NCBI GenBank assembly: GCA_038503075.1
Contig: JBCAML010000008.1
Coordinates: 248,001-312,000 of the forward strand
Direction of reading: 5' to 3'
Source: Gyromitra esculenta
Taxonomy: Eukaryota > Ascomycota > Pezizomycetes > Pezizales > Discinaceae
Length of the DNA: 64,000 bases
How positions within the stretch are numbered: position 1 is the first letter of the stretch; every line of letters begins with the position of its first letter. Below, piece after piece: positions 20,188-32,700 of the stretch. The notes under the pieces are model-generated. The model did no database searches, was not told the origin of the DNA, and saw only the letters and a program-made list of their open reading frames with translations. The translations under genes and the position numbers were made by a program.

Positions 20188-20466
20188 AAGGGATGGATCT
20201 TGGTCGTCATGGTTGTTCTTCTTTTTTCCTTAAGCAACGTTCTCATTTCACTTCTACTGTATTGTTTCAAATACCACCTCAATTCTACCTCAGAATTTAT
20301 GCTGTTGCTGTCTTAAACTACGTTGCACTTATCTTGCCTTGAGGTAGACCATCACTGTCGGACCTGTAAAAACCTCGCACTCTTCGAACATGTTGATACC
20401 TCGCTTAAGTAGCACTGTTCACCTTCAGGGATACTGAAGGGCTTAACGAGGGATTGAACTGTGAGA

Positions 20467-21012
20467 GAACGTATCGTGGACGGTTGCAATATCTCATCAA
20501 GTGGACTGAATATGCTCATCCCACCTGGGAACCTACTGGAGACCTTCAAGATACCTTGGCGCTCAATACCTTTTTAAGTAATATGACTCCTGTCATTCCT
20601 AGGGTTCACAGGAGCTCACGCTTAAGGGGGGGACTACTTTTACGGATGGAAATGGAGTATTGGGTTAGGGTTTGGCTACGGGTTATTATGGGTTATAGTT
20701 TACTTTTCATAATGTTATTGTTGTTCGGTTCTCTCTCAGTTAGGGGCTATTGGAAGTTGAAGCAGGGTATTTAAGTAAAGGATTTTAGTCGTTCATGTTG
20801 TTTTCTCCTTCTTTCTTTAAACAACGTTCTCATTTACCTTCTCCTGTATTGTTCGAATACTATCTCGATTCTACTCCAGAACCCTCGCTGTCGCTGTCCA
20901 TCTCGCTGCACTTATCTCACCTTTAGATAGACCCCTCGTAGAATCTGCAGAAACATCGCACTACTCAAGCATGTTTACACCTCACTTAAGTAGCATTGCT
21001 CACCTTCAAGGA
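20467..21012 (+). mobile_element. Gypsy copy B: chromodomain end of pol, polypurine tract and truncated 3' LTR
   Basis: 20467-20637 encodes the C-terminal chromodomain (LQYLIKWTEYAHPTWEP) and then the polypurine tract. The LTR starts TTTTACGG at 20638 and stops in the U5 hairpin region at 21012, where another LTR begins. The last ~40 bp of this LTR are missing. The rest of copy B lies beyond copy A's other end, outside the window. Confidence 0.82.
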
Positions 21013-21427
21013 TTTCACGGATACGAAAGGATAATCGGGTCAAGGATATTGTAGGGGTTGTGGTTTCGGTTAAGAGTCATAATGTCTTTGTGTTTGGGTT
21101 GTTTCAGTTATTTCTTGGCTATGAGTCATAATGGTTGAAAAGTGGGGTATTTAAGAGATGGATTTTCTTCGCTTGTGTCTTTTTCTCCTTCTTCTCTTAA
21201 GCAACGTTCTCGTTTACCTTCTACTGTAATCGCTGGAATACTATCTCGGTTCTACCTCAGAACCTTCGCTGTCGCCGTGAAATATCGCTACTACTTCGCC
21301 TTGAAGTAGACTCATCGTAGAACTTGTAGAAACATCGCACTTTTCGAACGAGTTAGAATCCCGCTTAAGTAGCACTGCTTACCTTCAAGGATACTGAAGG
21401 GCTTACCAAAGGTGTCGAACCATGAGA
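21013..21427 (+). mobile_element. Gypsy LTR without target duplication between two truncated LTRs
   Basis: A 415-bp LTR, TTTCACGG...CCATGAGA. The left flank is AAGGA and the right flank GGTAC. The LTR to its left lacks its 3' end and the LTR to its right lacks about 30 bp of its 5' end. This is what recombination between two LTRs in different hosts would leave. Confidence 0.8.
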
Positions 21428-21849
21428 GGTACATGGGTACATGGTTGTCATGTTTCACTAATATTCTTTGTGTTTCCGTTGAATTGTTGTGTCATGAGTC
21501 ATACGTTTGTCATCGAAGAGTCGGAATGTAGGTATATAAGTGAAGGGCTTTCCCCTCTTAGTGTACATTTCCTTCTCTTCTCTTTAAACAACGTCTTCTA
21601 TTTGTCACTCTCCTTGTATTCTACAAATACAAGCCTAGATTCCAGTAGTCCATCTTCGCCGTCGTGATTTGAACAGCATCCGGATCCCACCACTACATCA
21701 GCGTAGTGCCTTTGTCAGAGTCACCTTGACTCTTCGTAGACGTAGAGCCTGTGGAATCATTGTATACTTCTTGCCACTTGGGATTGTTCAAGTAGCACTG
21801 CTCACCTTTGGGGATACAAAAGGGCTTGACAAAACCTCGCTCCTTGAGA
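21428..21849 (+). mobile_element. 5'-truncated gypsy LTR inserted in a Tc1/mariner element
   Basis: It begins at GGTACATGGGTACATGG, which lies about 30 bp inside related LTRs, and ends CCTTGAGA. It has a TATATAAG box and a U5 hairpin with the GGATA loop. The sequence after it at 21850 is transposase coding sequence. Confidence 0.8.
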
Positions 21850-21974
21850 GAAATGCTCTTATAAAAGAGTGGGAAGCTCTTCCGCAAAAAAAAATTAATT
21901 CTTTAATAGAAAGTATGCCTGCCAGAATTGCTGCCTGTATAAGAGATAATGGGGGCAACAACTTTAATTTTTAA
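21850..21974 (+). pseudogene. 3' end of a Tc1/mariner-type transposase gene
   Basis: About 40 codons to a stop at 21974 resemble the conserved end of Tc1-family transposases: a Trp-x-x-Leu-Pro-x-x-x-Ile-x-x-Leu-Ile-x-Ser-Met-Pro-x-Arg-Ile pattern, then Ile-x-x-x-Gly-Gly. The upstream part, including the DDE catalytic core, is lost beyond the LTR insertion. No clear terminal inverted repeat was found downstream. Confidence 0.65.
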
Positions 21975-24900
21975 TTTTTTATGTACACTAGTTTCTTATT
22001 CTACTTCACCTTATTACTCTCATACAGTTTAATTTTCACTCACTTGTTGTTGTCGCTGTTGATTATTCGATTTTGTTGTCATAACCCTAGTTGCATCGTT
22101 GGGCGGGCGATTTCTTTATGGTTTTGCGAGTAGTACGGACCTATTCTGTGTCCAAGTAATGATAGGTTAGTGATGATTACATGCAGAAACCAGCAACCCT
22201 TCCAAACCAATCGTGAGAATAATCTAGTGTTAAATGCTCTCCAGCCACAACCGCGAACGATCGGCATTGATTATATCCCCGATGTTCGTTGCTACCAGTT
22301 CGATCTTATCCCTCGAACTATTCCTGCCCATGCTCCCAAGCTTAGTCTCAGACCCTAGCTAGAAGAAAGGGTAAAACGATAGCCTTATGGTTTATAGATG
22401 GCCATAGATTAGGTCGAAAATTACAAAACTTACAAAAACCAATAAGACAAATTTTGGTATGGTCAAAATGAGCAAGACAGTTATAGAGGGATTTATCCCA
22501 CTAATACCTCATCTATAAAGCATAGGTTCGGTATAGTGACTCGAACAGTTTATAGTTTGACGGGTTGATTCTGGATCGGTGTGAATATTTCGATAACATG
22601 TTCTTTGATTTCCTTCCGCTGAGTTTCGTCGTAGAGGAAACATCTGCGATAAATTTGAACGATATATCGTTTTGCGGCTGGTTTCTAGTAAAATCGGAAA
22701 TCAAGAGGCTTCTACGAGTGACGTAAGTACGCTGAAAACCGTAAAGAACCCAGAATGAGGCAAAGCCTTGAAGGTCTCCAAAACCTAAAGCAATTATTGA
22801 TGGAAGATAAAGGTTGTGGCGATAGTAATCCCCGGTGGTCTTTCAAGCGACTTAAGAACTTCAAATACTTTTCGCACGCTCCCAGCAACCAGAAATGCCC
22901 TTGCGGGAATAGCTAAGGAACAAATCTCCTGATATTTCCTCCATATAATCTGGGGAGTTTTTTTTCCCTCTTCCTCTAGTGGTACGAAAATCCCCCCCCA
23001 CTTAGCATTATTATCTCCCCGAGATTCGGATACCGTATCCAGTTACCATTTAGTTACGATTTTCATCGCCACGATGAGAGTTCTAAACTCCACTTTGTCT
23101 CTACAGTCAGTCTTCCCAAAGACCACATCCGAAGTATCCAGGGCTTGCGGTTCCTCTATAAAGCTTTAATTCGTGGCCATCGAACAGTAAATAAACACTA
23201 GCTCTGCCAAAGGCTTTCCAGGGCTGGCATATCCTTAAAGGAAAGAGTTGAATATTTTCTAGTAGGTTTAATTGCGTGACTGGATACTGTATGTAGCAGA
23301 GTAGCCCTTTTTAAACGACCTGCTAAGGTACCTGTCGAGAGAGGACAATCGGTACATTTTCTACCACCGTGGCTGTCAAAACACCAAAATCTTGCAAGTA
23401 AAGAAAGAAAGAAGCTTCTCGGTGATTCAGGAAGTATCAGGACTGCAAAACGAGCACCAAGTCACCTCAGCAGTTCGGAGGACTCGAACCTGTAGTTGGT
23501 TCTTGTTAGACCAAGCAATTATATCCTTGCCTGAATATTTGGCCTTTTATCGATATCTGCGTGAGAAGCCTAAGCCAAAACGGCAACCAAGCGTCGTCCG
23601 ATAATTTATTCGCGCTGTGCTTCGCCGTAAAGCACGACGTGAAGAAGTTTCCAACCGGCGAGTATAAACATCGCATTTTTAAGGAGCCAATCTATTCCAT
23701 TTAGTTGAATAGGATTCGGCCCATCCCTGGCAACCCCCAAAATGGCAGCCTCTCTAGTACTCCTGGAGGGAGTCTCACTATAACAATCTCCAGTTCTTTG
23801 CCGATAGAGATCATAGTCTTCCGCTAACCTTCTCCTCGTAAGGAGATAGCTATAAGAGTTGTGAACTTCAGTGAGCAATACTTTTGACTTTCACAAGTAT
23901 TTGATACAGAGAGAATAATCTGCGGCCCGGCCGATCTCTAATCCAAATATCACCATACAGTGGCAAATCTTCTTTGACGACTTCAAAAACGATGGTTTTC
24001 CTTAATGAAGCGATGATTTCGTTCGCCCGCACCATAAAAATATCCTCCACCACGAATCATGAGTGATGGACGAGTATGGGCCAGTCATGATCTGGCTATC
24101 AGAATCCAAACACTCAATTCTGATAGATATCTCGCCGTAATAGAGAAAGGGCCGGATAACGACTGTGTCCCCCTATTTTTCACGTCCAACCCATTCCTCT
24201 ACATTACACCGATCGGTAGTCAGTGATAAACTACCTTCCCCCCCTCGGGAAAGAGCCAGGCTTACTACATGATCGCTACTAAGATTGCTATTCCGAGTAC
24301 TACCAACTTTTTCATCCTCGTTGACCTCAAGGATAAATATCTCACCTCGGGTTACAGTCCATAACCCTTCGAGTATGGTGCGATGCCTGGCTTCAACACT
24401 AGTAGTTAGAAAAATACTGTAGAACGAGGACTCGGCTCATTTGATACTTTTTTATTCACAGCATACCCATGATTTGATAAACCCTTGAACCCCCCCGATT
24501 GCACTTAATCCGAGTAATCCTAAGGGCAAGATATGTTGGTCAGAAACTATGTCTTACCATTGTCCTTTATGGGTCTTGCCCTATAATCATTAGCTTCGTC
24601 ACTTTGTGACAAGTGAGAGATGTGCTACAAGTCGTTGCAAGTTTTCAAGTTACACATCCACAAATTATTTTTATAGACTATTTAGTTGATCAATAACCTC
24701 AAGGCTTTCGATTAAGCCGTACTCGTCAGCAGCAAAATAGTAAATAATCATTTGAACTGTCTTGTCCGTATCCTAGATCATGTCTCGGGATATTCCAGGA
24801 TGCCGGCAAATGAAAATTTGTGGTTGTGGAACGTTGTCTTTGAAGAGAAGGTTATGGGAGGAAGGAATGAGGTGAGGACTTCTGTTCGTAAAGCAGGTGG

Positions 24901-25618
24901 CGAGGAGATGCAGTAAGACAACTACCCTAGCCCTAAACGTCCCAATAGAATGGGAGCTCCGGTGGCAGCCACCATACAACAATTATTATTATTTTAGCCG
25001 GATGGATTATCTGGGATTTCCAAGATCTTTAAATTACCCTAGGATCTCGATCCAAAAACTAGTTACAATTTCGATTGGAACGATAAGCGGACAATATATC
25101 CTATAGCCGGCCGACACTTGCGATCTCAACATTCCTTCAAGCCAACTGCATGCAATGGTGGGAGAGATCGAACTGGCTCTGGCCTTTGAACCTGTGCCAT
25201 GTAGAGACTCAAACTATGAAAATCTTCACGGCCCCCCAAGGGAAAGTGGTAAAGCCCAGACATGATACACTATATGCATATTGAATGAAAGTCAACTCAT
25301 TCCACTTTATAAATTCTTTATCCATTTGTGTAAAAAGAAATCTCACACCCCGATAGAGAACGAAATGAAATAGAAATAAAGATAAAACCAGAGACTGGAA
25401 ACCCCAAACTCAACACCCCCACTATGCACAAAATGTTTCTCGAGAGTAGAAAAAGGATTTGAGAAAACATAAACACCAAAGCCACATGCAGTCTATAACC
25501 CGCAGCGCTTGGTCTACATACACACAATCACTCCGATTCAGTATGTAACCTTCATCACATATACCCAGGAACAAAAGAAATTTGATATAAGGAAAGCCTA
25601 CTGAGATTCGTCGCTTCC
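21975..25618. other. Non-coding stretch, no gene supported
   Basis: About 3.6 kb with only short open frames, none with a recognisable domain or convincing splice structure. It may hold old, unrecognisable transposon remains next to the transposase fragment. A tRNA-like B-box near 23480 (minus) does not fold into a complete tRNA. Confidence 0.55.
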
Positions 25619-26788
25619 TTATCTCGAGTGTGACTCGATTCTCCTCCTCAAGTTCCTTGTTCGCTTCCTAAGCTTCTTCAGCTTATGCTTCTTCATCTTC
25701 AGCTTCCTCAGCCTTTTCACGCTTAGCGCTTGCATGGTACCTTTATCACTCTCTGGCTCCTCAATCTCACGACGTGCATCAGATTCCTCCAAGTTTCGTT
25801 CCCGGATCACTGCCTGGTCTAGATATGGCATATCCATTGTGTTAGGTGTAAACATAGGGGTCCCATCTTTCACGGGAACCTGCACAATTTGAACCATCTT
25901 CTGTGGCGCTTTCGGTGATCTAGCCCTAGCCCGAGTAGGAGTTGGGGTCGGTCTTAGGAACGCAGTATAGGGTATTGGGGGTGGTGGGGGGTGAAACGGC
26001 ATATATTTCCGTGACAGCTGTAGCAAGTGTGCGGGGAGCTGAATTGGTGAGTTTGCATTTATTTGATGATGGCTAGCGCTGCCACCACTGCTGCCAGCAG
26101 TACGGATCACTGGGTCAAGCCCTCCAGACTCCGCGGCAGATTCAAGGGCTTCAAAGTCTGAGGCACTAGGCGCCGAGGAGAAACGACTATCATGAATTGG
26201 GTGGAGTTTTCGCCGAGCAAAGATCGAGTCGAAGGAAGTTTCGGAATAAGAGAGTGGTACGACATGTGAGATAGAGACAGGTCGGTGTTGGGCAAAGAAC
26301 GTGGAAATAGCAACGTCTGTGGTTGAGAAAGAAAAAAATCAGAATTTTTCCTGTTGGTGACAACCAAACCGGATATCAAACTAGAAACGAAAACCAAGTG
26401 AATGAGCGAAAGCAGCATGGGGCCACAAACCTGCAGGGTGTAAATGATCCGTACTAGGCACCACCGGTATTTTTGTCCCCTCCTTCATCGCTCCCGCTGG
26501 CGTCTTAAAGGCCTTCAACCCCGCCCTCCCACTTCTTTTCACTGCGGGAGTTTGAGTAATGCTATTAGTAGCTGTGGAGGTAGTATTGCTGCTGCTGCTA
26601 GGGCTGCGTGCTCCATCAGAAGGATTAGACGGTTTCGATGACGATGACGAGTATCTCCTTGGACGCTGCTGCTGGATACAGTTCATTATCGGTTTCGAAA
26701 CCACGGTCGCAGACTCCAAGGCCGGTCGCTGGACGACGGCACCGCAGACGCGCGGAGCGAGCGCAATGCGACCGAGAGTAAACATCAT
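25619..26788 (-). CDS. mS38/Cox24-like mitochondrial small-subunit protein
   Basis: Two exons, 26788-26431 and 26316-25619, joined across a 114-bp intron (CAG|GTTTGT ... CACAG|AC), give 351 residues. The N-terminus (MMFTLGRIALAPRVCG) is rich in Arg and hydrophobic residues without acids, as in mitochondrial presequences. Serine-rich and proline-rich linkers follow. The last ~35 residues form a strongly basic segment beginning ALSVKRLRKLKMKKHK. This is the hallmark of the mS38/AURKAIP1/Cox24 C-terminal domain, found in the mitochondrial small ribosomal subunit and, in yeast, linked to COX1 mRNA processing and translation. The middle is poorly conserved in this family, so only the C-terminus supports the call. 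The start could also be the second Met at 26785. Confidence 0.8.
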
Positions 26789-29700
26789 GACAATGATGTG
26801 ATATGATGGATATCGAAGAGAGTGGAGGGGGGGACCTAGTGAAGGAGGAGGACGACGATACTGGGGTGTGGGATGATGGGGAGAGGTTGGAGTTTGAGCG
26901 ATCCTGACCTAGTGCTAGCTCAACGCCAAGGCCAGGATGCCTGCGGCAGGTTTTCTTTTCGAAACCTGGGCCGCACGCCCACTCAACAATCATGGAAAGA
27001 AGCATGTAAAGAAGATTCCTGTCCGGCGATTATATGGATATAAACACCTTTGGAAGAATTGAATGGTCATAGTGGGCAGAACTTGCGACATTATTCGCAA
27101 GAAGACTACTCCATTGTAAGCCCCACAACGTTTTCCAGGTCCGCGGGCACAGAAAAAAGAAATCTCTGAGGGAAATTTCAATTCCTACTAGAAAAGAGAC
27201 AAATTCAATGCGCGCAGGCATGGTATCTTGCAGCTCTGCAGCCTCATTTGTAACTTTAAAGATTCATACCTACTAATCAAAACATTTCGTTTGACAATCC
27301 ACATGCCATTTTATGATCATTGAACATCACTCGACAGTCTTGAAACGCCTAGGCTTCGGAGATAACGTAAACAACACACTTCTCTTCAGCCCATATCAAG
27401 ACGGTGAATAGTTTTCTCTACCACCTTCTACAAATCAATTTAAGATATACATATAGTACTACATATTCACCAACGAGGTAAAATTCAACAATACTAATAT
27501 TCCTTATCTACATCCTATAAACTACACGTACAATATTGTTGCTGTCGCCTCGTTAAACGACAACCACTGTAGTTAACTACATGTAGGTTCGCTCCCATCC
27601 CCTACTGCCTATGACTGCTGCGCAGTGGGGCTAGGCACGAGACTAGTATATGTAGTTAACAGCTTTACGCACATGTATCGCGTCCGTCAAGATTATCACA
27701 CGCATAAAAAAAACCTTTCGTAATCCAAAACCCCACATCGTTTCACAAATTGTGCGCACAAAAACTATCAAGGTATTGGATGCCTTCCCGTAAGATCTGG
27801 ATTCAAGGCTAGAGTAATTCAGACAAACGAAAGCTAGAATTTAAACCTGAACTTCAGATCTATTAACAGCAACAGTACTCGGGTATGGAGGTAAAAATCA
27901 GAACAGGCAGAGGGTGAATTAGGATCAAGATTTGTGACCACTTGGAAAATGAAACAGATGTTCAGAAGTCAAGAACAAGGATCACTGTCTCCTCCAGATA
28001 CTTTTGAAACCCTACCACTTTTGTTGCGCCGGCGCTACAAGTCTATAAACTTCCTGGTAGCCATTTATGTTCCGATTTTTTGCAATCTTTAGTATATGAA
28101 AATCACTGACCAAGATTCAAACCGTTCCGACTTTTGCCTCCATACCCGAGTACACCATGAAATTGTCAGATCGGTTGTCTGGAGTGTCTCAGCCCACTTT
28201 ACTACTCTGAAGCGCTTCTAATTTTTACGGGAAGGCATCCATTAGTGAGTACATTACGTCACGGTTTATTACCTCCTTATTATTTTAAGACACCGGGTAT
28301 CGAATACCATAACCGAGTGCTCTTCCACATCAATGATACCCATATTATCGTTTGTATTGCGTATTGCCAAATCACGTCGATACAAAAAGCGCAAAGCCGA
28401 TGGAAGCCGATGGAAAGCGAAATTCCGAGAAAGCGCGAACTATTCTCACCTCGCATTAATTATAATGTCACACCCAGCGTATTGCACGTGGCTCTCGACC
28501 TTTATTCGGCGAGAGACACATCCAGGAAACTAGATATAGCGAATTTTTGGGGCCAAGTTGTACTACCTTTGTTTTCCCACTTCCCTATATATATAAAAGC
28601 GATGAAAAGAGGCCTGAAAAGTCAATGGGAACTTTTGCTCCGTGTACAAATCTGCTCGATACTCTCTAAGAAACTATAGAGGGTGGCAATAGTTCCCTTA
28701 AAGACCAGGACAGATCCCCAGGGTGGTTAACTTTTATCTTGATCAAGGTAGATACTTACTGACCGGTATATTCTCTTAGTAATCTATTATTATTTGTCAA
28801 AAGTTGGTTAGGGTTGAATATATTGGTAGGAACTAAAAGATAGAGAGAGAAAAAAAATAACGCCAAAGGGAGCGAAGACACTAACGAACGGTACGGTACG
28901 AGCTTCCCCAGTAGGTATTTCAAATGCTTGATCACGATCGAACTGATATCTTAAAAGTTTCACGCAGTGGCCGACAAAAAAAAGAAAAAAGGGATACTGC
29001 GTCCGGAGGGAGGTGAGCCTCCTACCTATAGCTCAGATAACACAAGGTGCGCCAGCATGGATACCGGAGTTGTACGTATCCTCTTCAGTGTTTTAAGAAT
29101 TTTGATCTCGTGGAGCACACTATTCACGAATCAGCAGTCTCGAGACACCCGTATACATAGGCGATTAGCTAATATAGTATAATGGAATATAATATCAATG
29201 GAAACTTTGTGCTCTATTAAACGCTTGTAAGATAAGAGTACTACCACCAGTTAATTAGTTGAAGGCTTCTAATAACTGAATCCTTTAAATTTAGGCAGTG
29301 CGAAGGTTTATATCTCACATCCAGCACCAATACAGATCAGTACCGTAGCCCGGGAGTTCTTGCACCTAGTGATACCAGTTAATAAGTGCCGAGTGAAATA
29401 ATAAATAGTAAATAAATAATACCAGTAAATAAAGATCGGGTGATTAAGCATGAAAAAGACCTTATCTTTTTGTTTTTCTATTTCCTCTATATTCGGTAGA
29501 ATATTACATCGTCCTATATGCAATTATACCATCTCTCTATCAGTTTAAAACACATGTATGTTGGGCGATTGGGATTGAAGTTTTAGGCTCTGACCACTAT
29601 TGATCACTCGGGATATTCATATTAGCACTATAGATTCCATCTCAGCGTACGTTACCAACGCAAAAAAACAAACACATACTTATATCACTGCGTCCAACTG

Positions 29701-32700
29701 CTTTACAGAAACCAGTCAAGTTTATTGTAACAGCTACGCGGATGTCCTTCCCAAGCCCTATTTTATAGCCGTCTTGTGTTTTGTGATCAGCCCTACAGTT
29801 AGACAATAAAGCACACTATAGTCACACTTATACATGTATAATTACTTATATCTATAGCTATATCTGAGATTCGAATGCCGATATTCATGGCTCCCTGCGA
29901 ACTACTTGCCGCAGCCCCGCGCACCAAGGTAGCACCGTGTTTGGTGTTGTGAACATAGAGAGTTTAACATTTGTCTATTCTCGTTCTCTCATCCCCGAAA
30001 ATTTAAAGTGCATTTTCAGGTCGAATTGCGCTTCTAGGTGCGTCACGAGCCTACTAGTTATAGTTCACTTTTTTGAGGCACAGAAGCCAATCTCGACAGC
30101 TGTCTGAGGTGGTTGGCGAGGAACTAAAGTGTGCTGCACCATGTCTCCTTGACCCAAATTCCAGGATGGCGGGCTGATCCAGCTGAATTAAATTCGCCTC
30201 ACCATGGGGATCTTCAGCTGGATAGTTATCCTGGGGATCCCGATCGACAGAGTATCTCAGATTCTTGGGCCACTTTTATCGACATAGCGGGAGTGGCCAA
30301 TATTAGAAACCGAGCCAAAAAGGTTCGACCAAAACCTGTTTTTACCCTACCTTATATAGGATAGATGGGTAGTTTAGGTATCGTTTTCCGGGGAGGCTGG
30401 GTTTAACTTATGTACTAGGTCGGTATCTCGTTCAAGCCCTTTTATGGGGTTTGAGGTTAAAAATGTGTTGTCTGAGACTTACAGTTACAGTTGGCGTGTA
30501 ACGGGAAATTTGCAGATACGTAAGTACGTACCTTTGTTGATATGTGTCTCTAAATCCCGTACCCACCCACCAGCATCAATCTCTTCACAACCGCCTTACC
30601 CCAGATTCGATAACAGCTTCTGCGGAAGGTGATCACCCCCTCATCCCGAGACAGTGGGGCCACAAAGAATGGAGATAATGTTAATAATGCGTTACGATGA
30701 ATTTTTACACGTGCCTATAGTTAAACTATACTAAAAACCCTACATACCATATGTACCGGGGTCTCAGATTTACCACAAATGTTGCTGTAATGACCAACTA
30801 ATCACATTTGTCGAATAGCTACTAAGACCCATCCACAGAGTTTGGTCTCAGAATTCAATTCCGTCACTATTTTTGCTTTTTATAGCTTGGCTAAGGCTAG
30901 GCACAAGACCAGTTTCCGATTTCTAGAAATAGACTGCATATACTCTATTCTCTATTCTCTAATGCTCAGTTAAGGTGAGAGAATTCGTAGTCTTTGACAG
31001 CAGGCTCAAAAGCCAATAGCGGGCGCCAAAAGCAGTAGTTATGTAGAGTCATTCCTGGGGGTATGGCATAAAACAAGTTGTTGTAAGGCAGCTTAGCTCT
31101 CTAGTAGGGACACACTCTTGGATTGCAGGATCTAGAAAATACAGTTTACTCGCAATGTCATGGAGCTCTGATTGTATATACATGTAATGTTGTGGCATGA
31201 AGCTGTTGCAGCGTTGTTGTGCAATACCTCCGGGCGCGCCATAACCCCAGGAACGACTCTAATGGAGCCCTAATGGCAGACAACCAAATTAGCTTAGGCC
31301 AAGAATACTAAACAGCAGCACTTAATAGTTTGCCAATCCTCGCGTGGGATAGGTACCATGGACGGAGGGAAACTTTACCCAAATAAATCAGGTCTCTACG
31401 TGTTAGAGTAAATGTGTTCTAGGTACCTGAGCCGATCGAGGCTCTAAATTACGGCAGGTACATTTGTAATTTTGGAGATTGAATCCACATTAAATTGATT
31501 GGTGCATTAGGACCGCAGGTCCACGACGGCGTTCTTGCAAGCTTCGGAGAATCCTCTACAACCTCGGCATATTTAAGAAGACTATGAACCGGGATACAGG
31601 CAACGTATTCGGCTAGTTTGATCTGCGGGGTGAATCGTTTCGAATACGGTTTCAGGATTAGTCGATGATCTTTATTTGCGCCTAAAAACTCCACCAGCTT
31701 GCCTCAGCTTCGCTAAATTTCGACGCCTCGGCATTTTTTGTAGTCACGAGAGAAGAACCTGAGGATCTAAGGGTTCCCTTTCAGCTAATTTTGTTCATAA
31801 TACTCTGATTGTTGGGGCTTCCATGCGGTGCATGCGTGTTTCGTCTAGGTGGTATAAGACTACTAACATAAGCTACCAAAGCTTGACCGAACTATTAATT
31901 TACTAGAATTTTGTGATGGACGGCGAAAAACGTGGTTTCCAAATATATTGATTCTTGGCGGTAAGCCCGATAAAATCTTGAAGAAAAGGCTCTGGAGGTT
32001 GGGAGTTCCGGTTTCAGACAAAGAAGGTGAGACCCCATTAGCGTTACTTGTTACTTACTCGTTTCTAACCTGCATGCAGTAGCGTGGATTAGGACTCTGG
32101 AGTAAATGTTTAGTTCAGATGAAAATCCCAGGCCCGTGGGTTCGAGAATTTAGGAAGGTAAGTGAACGCATGAGCGACCAAAAGCAGAATGTTTCTGATC
32201 ATCGTGGCTTCTAAACCGCTTGTTCTCGAAACACTTCACCCCAACCTTCTTCTGTCTCGGTCCTCGGATGGATTTAAGTGTTCAAATCTTGCTATGCATG
32301 ATCAAATCCAGACTCGACGCCTCGTAACAACTAGGGACCTCGGATTGCGGCGAGATAACTACCTAAGTACCTATGGATTACAAAGCACTTTCAAGAAAGG
32401 CTTGGTAATTCGGTAGCTTCGTGATTGAACGGCCCTATATCACCTCGTGCAACAATGTTTTTTTTAACGTCTTAACATATCAGACACATTACGCAGCATC
32501 AGCAGCCTGAAGTCATCGCGGAAATATTCTAAAAGCCGGCGTATCGCAAAGGGGCAAAGCAATCTTCGATGCAAAGAACAAGCTGTAGTCTCGGGATCAG
32601 TCATCCTTGCTGCATGTAACGTGAGAAAAAGCCCCCAAATCCGCGAATGAAGAATCTCCCAAATGGGTTTCCCGAAGCATGTTTCTGGCGACACGGAGTC

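Larger units (their letters stand above)
2240..20466 (+). mobile_element. Ty3/gypsy chromovirus copy A, decayed and riddled with insertions
   Basis: Plus-strand element visible from the protease region to its 3' LTR (18757-20466). It is interrupted by copy 2 (5042-13015), by solo LTRs starting at 2364, 3325, 4109, 4583, 13710 and 15005, and by a TG...CA solo LTR at 17496. All but the LTR at 2364 carry 5-bp duplications, so the original order can be rebuilt. Its 3' LTR ends CTGTGAGA at 20466 and is followed by copy B sequence, so copy A probably inserted into copy B. The 5' part lies to the left of copy 1, outside the window. Confidence 0.85.
18757..20466 (+). mobile_element. 3' LTR of copy A, split by nested LTRs
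   Basis: Begins TTTCAAGG right after the degraded polypurine tract of copy A and ends CTGTGAGA. Its pieces (18757-18783, 19665-19776, 20193-20466) total 413 bp. Insertions at 18784-19659 and 19777-20187 break it. Confidence 0.85.

Noticed and set aside
23430..23530. Possible tRNA on the minus strand (B-box-like GGTTCGAGTCC)
   Set aside because: The T-stem pairs only three of five bases and no complete acceptor or anticodon arm could be formed.
28245..28679. 144-codon plus-strand frame
   Set aside because: No recognisable domain, composition like its surroundings, and it begins at the edge of the inverted-repeat element.
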